From Actinomycetota bacterium (lineage in GTDB: Bacteria > Actinomycetota > Actinomycetes > Actinomycetales > Cellulomonadaceae): a DNA stretch of 6,567 bases. The position numbers and the translations under genes were made by a program. The notes beneath the pieces were generated by a model. It saw only the letters and a program-made list of their open reading frames with translations. It was not told the DNA's origin and did no database searches. The stretch spans positions 1 through 6,567 of the forward strand of contig JAHIJU010000107.1 of assembly GCA_018898235.1 (NCBI GenBank), in the 5' to 3' direction. Below are positions 1 to 5,561 of this stretch, one piece after another (the stretch's first letter is position 1; every line of letters begins with the position of its first letter).

Positions 1-267
1 GCCAACATGACCGAGTTCGGGAAGACCGAGCTGTTCACCTGCGCCCAGCTCGCCGACGTCGGCGTGGACCTGGTGATCTTCCCGGTCTCGCTGCTGCGCG
101 TCGCCCTCGGGGCCGCCGAACGTGCGCTCGACGAGCTCGCGGCGACCGGGACGCTCGCCGGGCAGGTCGGGCAGATGCAGACCCGCGCCCGCCTCTACGA
201 GCTGCTCGACTACGCCGGCTACACCCAGTTCGACGCCGGGGTGTTCGACTTCCGGCTCGACGACTGA
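1..267 (+). CDS. prpB: Methylisocitrate lyase, C-terminal fragment (5' end outside window)
   Basis: The reading frame is open from the first base (Ala-Asn before the first Met), so this is the last 88 codons of a gene that begins upstream. The opening stretch ANMTEFGKTELFT, followed by a hydrophobic VIFPVSLLR segment and the ending MQTRARLYELLDY, is the characteristic C-terminal part of the PEP mutase/isocitrate lyase superfamily and matches methylisocitrate lyase best. PrpB cleaves 2-methylisocitrate into pyruvate and succinate, the last step of the methylcitrate cycle for propionyl-CoA. The catalytic residues lie in the missing N-terminal part and cannot be checked. The gene is 74 bp upstream of a 2-methylcitrate synthase on the same strand, which supports prpB over other lyases of the superfamily and suggests co-transcription. 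Related lyases such as carboxyvinyl-carboxyphosphonate phosphorylmutase are less likely. Confidence 0.9.
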   Translation, partial: ANMTEFGKTELFTCAQLADVGVDLVIFPVSLLRVALGAAERALDELAATGTLAGQVGQMQTRARLYELLDYAGYTQFDAGVFDFRLDD

Positions 268-341
268 CCCGCACCGGACCTGCCGCGACCGAAGGACCAC
301 ACGCCGCACCTCATCCACCCCACGACAGCAAAGGAGCGCCC

Positions 342-1460
342 GTGCCCGATCAGCAGACCCACAGGGGACTGGCCGGAGTCGTCGTCGACACCACCGCCAT
401 CTCGAAGGTCGACCCGCAGTCCAACTCGCTGCTGTACCGCGGCTACCCCGTGCAGGAGCTCGCCGCCCGCTGCTCGGTGGAACAGGTGGCGTGGCTGCTG
501 TGGCACGGCGACCTGCCGACCGACAGCGAGCTGGCCGACCTGCAGCAGGTCGAGCGTGCGCACCGAGGCCTGCACCCGGCCGTCCGGCAGGTGATCGACC
601 TGCTGCCGTCGGCCACCCACCCGATGGATGTGGTCCGCACGGCCGTGAGCGTGCTCGGCACCCTGGACCGGGCGGGCTCGGCGCTGGACGCCGACCCGGC
701 CACCGCCCAGGACAGCGCCGTCCGGCTGTTCGCGGCGTTGCCCGCGATCATCGCCTACGACCAGCGCCGCCGACGCGGACTGGACCCGGTGCCCCCGCTC
801 GACGACCTCGACTACGCCTCGAACCTGCTGCACCTGACGTTCGGCACTGCGGCCCGGGACCTGGACGCCGAGGTGCTGGGGATCTCGATGGTGCTGTACG
901 CCGAGCACTCGTTCAACGCCTCGACGTTCACCGCCCGGGTCGTCACCTCGACGCTGTCCGACCAGTACTCGGCCGTGGTCGCCGCGATCGGCGCCCTCAA
1001 GGGGCCGCTGCACGGCGGTGCCAACGAGGCCGTGATGAGCCTGCTCGACGAGGTCGGGTCGGTCGAGGCCGTCGAACCGTGGCTCGATGCGGCGCTGGGT
1101 GCCAAGCGCAAGATCATGGGCTTCGGCCACCGCGTCTACAAGCACGGCGACTCCCGGGTGCCCACCATGCAGGCCGCCCTGGACCGGCTGGTGGCCGACC
1201 GCGGCGCCCAGCAGCTCGCCGAGCTCTACGGCGCGTTGGCCGCGGCGATGGAGCGGCGCACCGGCATCCTGCCGAACCTCGACTACCCGTCAGGCCCGGC
1301 GTACCACCTGCTCGGATTCGACGTGGCGTCGTTCACGCCGCTGTTCGTCGCCTCGCGGGTGATCGGCTGGACGGCGCACATCGCCGAGCAGCGTGCGGCG
1401 AACTCCCTGATCAGGCCGCTGTCGGCGTACGACGGGCCGGAGCTGCGGCACGTGCCCTGA
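342..1460 (+). CDS. prpC: 2-methylcitrate synthase (citrate synthase family)
   Basis: A complete 372-residue citrate-synthase-family enzyme, the usual length of bacterial methylcitrate synthases and shorter than the ~430-residue hexameric housekeeping citrate synthases. All catalytic landmarks are present: His189 in HSFNAST, His224 in HGGAN, His263 in GHRVYK, catalytic Asp314 in PNLDYPSG, and a C-terminal IRP at 357-359. The early motif LLYRGYPVQELA (30-41) is typical of the family. It is expected to condense propionyl-CoA with oxaloacetate to 2-methylcitrate in the cytosol. That specificity is inferred from the adjacent prpB. Sequence alone does not exclude activity on acetyl-CoA, and many PrpC enzymes accept both. 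The start is GTG at 342, preceded by AAGGAG at 331-336 with 5-nt spacing. The 74-bp gap after prpB shows nothing else. The following gene belongs to a different functional group, so prpC is probably the last gene of the operon. Confidence 0.9.
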   Translation: MPDQQTHRGLAGVVVDTTAISKVDPQSNSLLYRGYPVQELAARCSVEQVAWLLWHGDLPTDSELADLQQVERAHRGLHPAVRQVIDLLPSATHPMDVVRTAVSVLGTLDRAGSALDADPATAQDSAVRLFAALPAIIAYDQRRRRGLDPVPPLDDLDYASNLLHLTFGTAARDLDAEVLGISMVLYAEHSFNASTFTARVVTSTLSDQYSAVVAAIGALKGPLHGGANEAVMSLLDEVGSVEAVEPWLDAALGAKRKIMGFGHRVYKHGDSRVPTMQAALDRLVADRGAQQLAELYGALAAAMERRTGILPNLDYPSGPAYHLLGFDVASFTPLFVASRVIGWTAHIAEQRAANSLIRPLSAYDGPELRHVP

Positions 1461-1581
1461 GATCGCGACGTCCCGGCCGGCTCAACACGATCTTCACGAT
1501 CCGGCGGGGTCACCCACCACACTGGGCGGTGAGGCTGGGACACACGTCGGGCACACGGCCCGGCCGGCGTGGAGGTGCACC
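1461..1581 (+). promoter_or_regulatory. Intergenic region with candidate response-regulator site and promoter for the SHOCT/PepSY/two-component operon
   Basis: The 121-bp gap between prpC and the sensor operon contains a tandem direct repeat, AACACGATC TTCACGATC, at 1484-1501, with CACGATC copied exactly at a 9-bp step. OmpR/PhoB-type regulators bind tandem direct repeats of about 10-11 bp, so this is a reasonable autoregulatory site although the step is slightly short. The second copy overlaps TTCACG (1493-1498), a possible -35 that matches four of six bases of TTGACA. A weak -10 (CACACT, 1518-1523) follows at a long 19-bp spacing. The 10-bp sequence CCCGGCCGGC occurs at both ends (1472-1481 and 1559-1568). 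No hairpin with a T tract was found, so no clear terminator for prpC is visible. The promoter call is inference. Confidence 0.35.
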
Positions 1582-1860
1582 GTGATGGGTCTGGCGAGTC
1601 ATTCGATGATGGGCGGCGGCGTGGTGCTGTGGCCGCTGCTCGTGCTGTTCTGGGTGGGGCTGATCGCGCTCATCGTGTTCCTCGTGGTCAAGCTGCTGCC
1701 GCGGTCGGGTGGACGCCCGCCGAGCCACCAGCCGCCGCCCGGCGCGCCGCAGGAGAGCCCCGAGGAGATCCTCGACCGCATGTTCGCGCTCGGTGAGATC
1801 GACGAGCCCACCTACCGCGCCCGGCGCACCGCCCTGGGCGAGATGCGGCGACCCTCATGA
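1582..1860 (+). CDS. Small single-pass membrane protein with C-terminal SHOCT domain
   Basis: A 92-residue protein in three parts. A short N-terminus rich in Met and one His (MMGLASHSMMGGG) precedes one strongly hydrophobic helix (about 14-37). Basic residues K37, R41 and R45 follow the helix, which suggests the N-terminus is outside and the C-terminus inside. A Pro-rich linker (45-56) leads to a C-terminal SHOCT motif (about 59-85, PEEILDRMFALGEIDEPTYR). SHOCT domains are short oligomerisation or adaptor modules found at the ends of many actinobacterial membrane proteins. They have no catalytic activity. The start is GTG 1582 with GGAGG at 1571-1575 (6-nt spacing). The adjoining ATG at 1585 is an almost equally good alternative and changes only one residue. 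The stop overlaps the next start as ATGA, implying translational coupling with the genes of a two-component system. Function is unknown; a helper in membrane sensing is inferred from context. Confidence 0.85.
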   Translation: MMGLASHSMMGGGVVLWPLLVLFWVGLIALIVFLVVKLLPRSGGRPPSHQPPPGAPQESPEEILDRMFALGEIDEPTYRARRTALGEMRRPS

Positions 1861-2327
1861 CCCGGCGTCGCACCGGCTATCTGATCGCCCTCGTCGTGGC
1901 CGTCGTCGTGCTGGTGGGCTCGGTGGGCGCTGCGGTCACCTGGGCACCGAGGCGGGCGGCCGCAGTGGAGCGGCAGGTGAGCCGCACCGTCGAGGGCACC
2001 GGTCCAGGACGGGGCATGGCGATGGGCCCCGGTGAGCGCCGGGGCGCCGGGATGGGCCGCGGCACCGGCACGGGGCGCGGTGGCGGGCAGGGCCCGAACG
2101 GCCCGGCCGCAGGCCTCATCACCCTCGACAAGGCACGCACCAAGGCCCTGACCTGGGTCGACGCGCACCTGGCGGGCGCCACCCTGGACCAGGGGGTCCC
2201 GGTCGCCGGTGGCTACCGGTTCACCGCGACGCTCGACGGCAGCGCCGCCGCCGTCGTCCTCGTGCAGGCCGACGGCACCGTCGTCGCACACCAGGTCGCC
2301 GCCGCCGGCCCGACCCCGAGCAGCTGA
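1857..2327 (+). CDS. Membrane-anchored protein with Gly/Arg/Met-rich linker and PepSY-like domain
   Basis: A 156-residue protein. Its basic start (MTRRR) precedes one transmembrane helix or uncleaved signal anchor (about 8-30), so most of the chain should be outside the membrane. Residues about 47-85 are a low-complexity linker rich in Gly and Arg with GMAMG and GMGRG repeats (Met54, 56, 66). Residues about 88-147 have the layout of one PepSY domain: a helix beginning ITLDKARTKAL, then strands GGYRFTATLDG and AAVVLVQADGTVVAHQV. PepSY domains often occur beside membrane two-component systems, with proposed roles in inhibiting or sensing, but the assignment here is by pattern only. The start ATG at 1857 overlaps the previous stop (ATGA) and has only a weak ribosome site of its own, so translation probably depends on coupling. 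An 8-bp gap separates it from the response regulator, which suggests a role as accessory sensor for that system. The ligand is unknown. Confidence 0.8.
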   Translation: MTRRRTGYLIALVVAVVVLVGSVGAAVTWAPRRAAAVERQVSRTVEGTGPGRGMAMGPGERRGAGMGRGTGTGRGGGQGPNGPAAGLITLDKARTKALTWVDAHLAGATLDQGVPVAGGYRFTATLDGSAAAVVLVQADGTVVAHQVAAAGPTPSS

Positions 2328-2335
2328 GGGCGCCC

Positions 2336-3013
2336 GTGCCGCGCAGCACCGTGCTGGTGGTCGACGACGAACCGGACATCCGCCGGGTCGTCGTCGCCTA
2401 CCTGTCCCAGGCCGGCTACGAGGTTCTCGAAGCCGCCGACGGCACCCGGGCGCTGGCCCTGGCGCGTGAGCGCCGACCCGATGTGGTGGTGCTCGACCTG
2501 GCGCTGCCGGACCTGGACGGGGTGGAGGTGTGCCGCCGGCTGCGCACCTTCACCGACGCCTACGTGCTCATGCTCACGGCGCGCGCCGAAGAGGTCGACA
2601 CCCTCATCGGGCTGTCGGTCGGTGCCGACGACTACCTCACCAAACCGTTCAGCCCGAAGGTGCTGCTCGCCCGCGTCGCGGTGCTGCTGCGGCGGCCCCG
2701 CGCCGAACGGACCGACACCCGGGTGCTGGGCGACCTGGTGCTCGACCCCGACGCGCGGCTGGTCACCGTCGCAGGCGGACCGGTCGAGCTGACCCGGACC
2801 GAGTTCGACCTGCTCGCCGCGCTCACCGAGCGCCCGCGCCAGGTGCTCACCCGCGCCCAGCTCATCGACCGCGTGTGGGGTGGTGACTGGGTGGGCGACG
2901 AGCGACTGGTCGATGTGCATGTGGCGCACCTGCGGGCCAAGCTCGGCCCCGACGCCGGGCGGCGCTACGTGGTCACCGTGCGTGGCGTCGGCTTCCGGAC
3001 CGGTGAGGGGTGA
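2336..3013 (+). CDS. OmpR/PhoB-family response regulator
   Basis: A complete 225-residue DNA-binding response regulator. The receiver domain (about 4-118) has the acidic pair Asp10-Asp11, phospho-acceptor Asp54 in VVVLDLALPDLDG, Thr81 in MLTAR and Lys103 in LTKPF, so it should be phosphorylatable. The C-terminal winged-helix domain (about 128-222) includes ELTRTEFDLL, the recognition-helix region VDVHVAHLRAKL and the terminal RYVVTVRGVGF hairpin, all typical of the OmpR/PhoB class. The start is GTG 2336 with GAGGG at 2326-2330. This purine run begins inside the stop of the preceding gene, and the spacing is 5 nt. The stop overlaps the kinase start as GTGA at 3010-3013. It is expected to receive phosphate from the kinase encoded directly downstream and to control transcription, possibly of its own operon through the direct repeat at 1484-1501. 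The regulon cannot be read from the window. Confidence 0.96.
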   Translation: MPRSTVLVVDDEPDIRRVVVAYLSQAGYEVLEAADGTRALALARERRPDVVVLDLALPDLDGVEVCRRLRTFTDAYVLMLTARAEEVDTLIGLSVGADDYLTKPFSPKVLLARVAVLLRRPRAERTDTRVLGDLVLDPDARLVTVAGGPVELTRTEFDLLAALTERPRQVLTRAQLIDRVWGGDWVGDERLVDVHVAHLRAKLGPDAGRRYVVTVRGVGFRTGEG

Positions 3014-4104
3014 GACGTCCGGTGGCCCGGCTCGGGCTGTCGGCCCGGATCTTCGTGACCATCGCCCTGGTGGTCCTGGCGGGCGCGGGGACGCTGCTGC
3101 TGGTGGCGCTGCTGCTCGCACCGCAGGTCTTCGACGACCACCTGGCCGCGACCGGACTCACCCTGGACGACGCCGAGAACGCGGGCGTACGGGACGGCTT
3201 CACCGATGCTGTCGTCACGTCGATCGTGGCCGGGGTCAGCGCGGCGGTGCTGGTCGCCGTGATCGCCGCCGCCCTGGTCGCGCGCCGGCTCACCGGGCCG
3301 CTCGCCCTGGCCGCCCAGACCGCGACGCGGCTGGCGGACGGCGACCTGGGCGCCCGGATGCCGCAGCCCGGGATGGGGCCCGAGCTGGCCGAGCTGGGCC
3401 GCGCGGTCAACACGCTGGCGGCCCGCCTGGAGCAGGCCGAGCTGCGCCGCGAACGGCTGCTCACCGATGTCGCCCATGAGCTGCGCACCCCGCTGACCGC
3501 GATCGAGGCGACCGTCGAGGCCCTCGCCGACGGGGTGCTCCCGGCCGATGCGGCCACGCTGGGCTCGCTCACGGCGCAGGCCCGGCGGCTCACCCGCCTC
3601 ACCCAGGACCTGGCGGCCGCCTCACGCAGCGAGGAGCACGCGTTCACGGTGCACCGGCGCCGCGTCGACCTGGCGCCACTCGTGCAGCAGGTGGTCGCGG
3701 GCAACGCCGCGCGGTACGCCGCGGCCCGGGTGCAGCTGACGGCGCTGGCGGACGGTCCGTGCCCGGCCCTCGTCGACCCGGACCGGGTGGTCGAGGTGCT
3801 GGACCAGCTGCTGGACAACGCGCTGCGGCACTGCGCGCCCGGCGGTTCGGTGCAGCTGCGCTGCGCGCGGACGGACGACCACGCGGAGCTCACCGTGGTC
3901 GATGACGGGGCGGGGTTCGCCCCCGACCGGTCCGAGCTGCTGTTCGAGCGGTTCGTCCGCGGTGCCGTCCCGTCGGCCACCGGCAGCGGGGTGGGGCTGA
4001 CGATCGCCCGCGCCCTGCTCGTCGCTCAGGACGGGTCGCTCACGGCGCACAGCGACGGGCCGGGCCGGGGCGCGACGTTCACGGCGCGGGTGCCGGGGGC
4101 CTGA
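3010..4104 (+). CDS. HAMP-domain sensor histidine kinase
   Basis: A complete 364-residue membrane kinase. It has two transmembrane helices (about 13-37 and 67-91) around a very short extracytoplasmic loop of about 29 residues with seven acidic residues and one basic. A HAMP linker (about 92-145) follows. The HisKA domain has phospho-acceptor His156 in DVAHELRTPL. The ATP-binding domain has the N box with Asn270 in LDQLLDNALRH, the G1 box DDGAGF (298-303), the F box LFERFVR (311-317) and the G2 box GSGVGL (325-330). All motifs for autophosphorylation are intact. The annotated start is GTG 3010, overlapping the regulator stop. An in-frame GTG at 3022 is a real alternative, because GAGGGG at 3005-3010 touches the first start but lies 11 nt before the second. 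With so small a loop, the signal is probably sensed in the membrane or through partner proteins such as the SHOCT and PepSY-like products upstream. It is the last gene of the operon. Confidence 0.95.
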   Translation: MRRPVARLGLSARIFVTIALVVLAGAGTLLLVALLLAPQVFDDHLAATGLTLDDAENAGVRDGFTDAVVTSIVAGVSAAVLVAVIAAALVARRLTGPLALAAQTATRLADGDLGARMPQPGMGPELAELGRAVNTLAARLEQAELRRERLLTDVAHELRTPLTAIEATVEALADGVLPADAATLGSLTAQARRLTRLTQDLAAASRSEEHAFTVHRRRVDLAPLVQQVVAGNAARYAAARVQLTALADGPCPALVDPDRVVEVLDQLLDNALRHCAPGGSVQLRCARTDDHAELTVVDDGAGFAPDRSELLFERFVRGAVPSATGSGVGLTIARALLVAQDGSLTAHSDGPGRGATFTARVPGA

Positions 4105-4168
4105 CGGCGGTCGGCCCCGCACGCTCAACCCCGCGCTGCCCGCCGGGACGGACACCCGGGCGATCGCG

Positions 4169-4187
4169 GCGCGAGCCTGAGACGCGC
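4169..4187. terminator. Weak hairpin between convergent genes, possible terminator
   Basis: In the 84-bp tail-to-tail gap between the kinase and the ROK regulator, GCGCG (4169-4173) can pair with CGCGC (4183-4187) around a 9-base loop. The convergent arrangement makes a terminator likely somewhere here. The stem is only 5 bp and no T tract follows on either strand, so this specific call is tentative. The rest of the gap shows nothing recognisable. Confidence 0.2.
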
Positions 4188-4188
4188 G

Positions 4189-5349
4189 CTACGGCAGCGT
4201 GTCGAGCACGGTCCGCTGGATCGCCACGGCGGCAGCCCCCCGGGCCCACAGCATCGGGTCGTCCTTCACCAGGTGCAGGTCAACCTCGCTGGCCTCGGGG
4301 TTGCGGTGCGCCCGGATGGCCGCGACCAGCCGGTCCCACCCGACCTCGGCCAGCCGGATGCCCTCCCCGGTGAGCACGACCCGCTGCGGTTGGGCGATGT
4401 TCACCACATCGGCGATCAGCACACCGAAGCCGCGCGCGGCGTTCCCCACCACCTGGTCGGCGATCGGGTCGGCCGCGAGCGCGAGATCGAGCACCTCGTC
4501 GTAGGTGAGCGGGCGGCCGATCGCCAACGAGGTCTGCGCCTGGATCGAGTCCATGGACAGCAGCGCGTTGGCACAGCCGCGGTGCCCGTCCGGGCAGGCC
4601 GGACCGAGCGGGTCGAGCGGGAAGTGCCCCAGCAGCCCGAGGCCGGAGTCACCCCCGTGGACCAGGCGATCATGGACCACGAGCCCGCAGCCGACCGCCG
4701 CACCGATCGTGAGCGCGACGAAGTCGCTGACGTCGCGCCCGGCGCCGAACCAGTGCTCGGCCTCCATGAGCGCATCCAGGTCGTTGGCAAGGACGACGGG
4801 GAGCCCGGTCACCTCCCGGAGCAGCTCACCGAGCGGGACGTCGCGCCAGCCGAGGAAGGGCGCCCGGCCTACCCGCACGCCCTCGTGCACGATGCCGCCC
4901 AGGCCCACCCCGATGGCCGCGACGGGGGCGGGGCGCGGCCCGCGGATCTGCTCGACGAGCCCCGCGAGCAGCTCGACGACGGCGGCAGGGTGGTGGTCGT
5001 CGACCTCGACCTCGGCGGACCGGACGATCTGCGCCCGCAGGTCGGTGAGGACCGCGTAGGCGTGCGAGCCCGTGAGCTTGACGCCGATGAAGTGGTCGAG
5101 CCCGGGGTCGACGTCCAGCGGCTGCGGCGGGCGGCCGCCGGACCGTGAGGTCTGGTCGATCGCATCGTCGACCTCGAGCAGCACACCGAGGTCGATGAGC
5201 GGCCGGGTGAGCCGCGTCAGGCTCGGGGTGGACAGGTCGAGGCGCTGTGCGAGCTCGGTGCGCGCGAGCGGCCCGTGCACGAGCACCTCGAGCGCGACCC
5301 TGCGCCCGGACGGTGACAGCTGTGACCACCTGGACGGTGCGGCGGACAT
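4189..5349 (-). CDS. ROK-family (NagC/XylR-type) transcriptional regulator, likely sugar-responsive repressor
   Basis: A 386-residue protein of usual length for ROK regulators. The N-terminal winged helix-turn-helix (about 12-66) includes GPLARTELAQRLDLSTPSLTRLTRPLIDLG and precedes a basic SGGRPPQPL wing typical of the family. The ROK sugar-binding domain follows (about 84-386), with NDLDALMEAEHWFG (189-202), the GH pair at 241-242 and the cysteine segment CPDGHRGC (252-259). It lacks kinase features: Lys91 sits where the DxGxT nucleotide-binding Asp would be, and the usual ExGH Glu is Leu239. This fits a regulator and not a sugar kinase. In the metal-binding motif CxCGxxGC, the second Cys is Asp254. 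The start ATG (complement of 5347-5349) has GAGGGGAG immediately upstream on the minus strand. It is divergent from a sugar-type ABC substrate-binding lipoprotein, so it most likely represses that importer and is released by a sugar or sugar phosphate. The inducer is unknown. Confidence 0.93.
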   Translation of the reverse strand: MSAAPSRWSQLSPSGRRVALEVLVHGPLARTELAQRLDLSTPSLTRLTRPLIDLGVLLEVDDAIDQTSRSGGRPPQPLDVDPGLDHFIGVKLTGSHAYAVLTDLRAQIVRSAEVEVDDHHPAAVVELLAGLVEQIRGPRPAPVAAIGVGLGGIVHEGVRVGRAPFLGWRDVPLGELLREVTGLPVVLANDLDALMEAEHWFGAGRDVSDFVALTIGAAVGCGLVVHDRLVHGGDSGLGLLGHFPLDPLGPACPDGHRGCANALLSMDSIQAQTSLAIGRPLTYDEVLDLALAADPIADQVVGNAARGFGVLIADVVNIAQPQRVVLTGEGIRLAEVGWDRLVAAIRAHRNPEASEVDLHLVKDDPMLWARGAAAVAIQRTVLDTLP

Positions 5350-5375
5350 CGTGCTCCCCTCGAACGACTGGATCG

Positions 5376-5381
5376 ATTATG
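5376..5381 (-). promoter_or_regulatory. Candidate -10 element for the ROK regulator
   Basis: On the minus strand this reads CATAAT, five of six matches to TATAAT, in otherwise GC-rich DNA. It lies about 27 bp before the ATG, which would give a short leader of about 20 nt. No good -35 hexamer is found 16-19 bp further upstream. The neighbouring ATCGAT is a small palindrome. Confidence 0.45.
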
Positions 5382-5427
5382 CCGGGGCGGAACCATCCCG
5401 CACACCACGCCGTGACCAGACTGTGAT

Positions 5428-5472
5428 CTTGACCTGCCTTGACGACTGACGACCCGTCTGACAGTTTATGTC
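5428..5472 (+). promoter_or_regulatory. Candidate promoter and operator region for the sugar ABC importer
   Basis: CTTGAC occurs twice with a 10-bp step (5428-5433 and 5438-5443). The second copy forms TTGACG (5439-5444), a good -35. A weak -10 (CAGTTT, 5462-5467, of the TAnnnT kind except for its first base) follows at 17-bp spacing. The palindrome GACA-N5-TGTC (5460-5472) overlaps that -10, where a repressor would block transcription. Five copies of TGAC fall between 5413 and 5462. A transcript from here would have a leader of roughly 85-90 nt. Assigning the operator to the divergent ROK protein is inference, since the dyad is short. Confidence 0.35.
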
Positions 5473-5561
5473 GTGCCAAAGAAAACACGCTCCCTGCCGG
5501 ACTCCCAGGAGACCTCGACAGACCCGAGCGAGACGATGACGTCCACCTGCGGAGGCCCCCC

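Noticed and set aside
342..1460. Housekeeping citrate synthase gltA as the identity of the 372-residue synthase
   Set aside because: The shorter length and the adjacent methylisocitrate lyase gene favour 2-methylcitrate synthase, although both reactions may be catalysed.
1511..1530. Hairpin CACCCACC / GGGCGGTG after prpC as a terminator
   Set aside because: Two central mismatches in the stem and no T tract follow. It also overlaps the region proposed as promoter.
122..1585. 487-codon open frame on the + strand across prpB and prpC
   Set aside because: Its product is a low-complexity Arg/Pro/Gly/Ala chain, the usual shadow frame in GC-rich DNA. The overlapping prpB and prpC frames carry full family motifs.
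2213..3121. 302-codon open frame on the - strand opposite the response regulator
   Set aside because: It reads antisense through a response regulator with all conserved residues and shows no domain of its own. GC-rich third positions keep it open.
2973..3980. 335-codon open frame on the - strand opposite the histidine kinase
   Set aside because: A Ser/Arg/Ala-rich product with no recognisable motif, antisense to an intact kinase.
4273..5148. 291-codon open frame on the + strand opposite the ROK regulator
   Set aside because: A shadow of the ROK gene with a charged, low-information product. No ribosome site or family motif.
4189..5349. Sugar kinase (glucokinase-type ROK enzyme)
   Set aside because: An N-terminal winged helix is present, and the nucleotide-binding Asp and ExGH Glu are missing, so a regulator is the better call.
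5406..5414. CACG-C-CGTG palindrome in the divergent gap as an operator
   Set aside because: Only four bases per arm, not extended on either side, and GC-rich motifs of this size are common by chance here.
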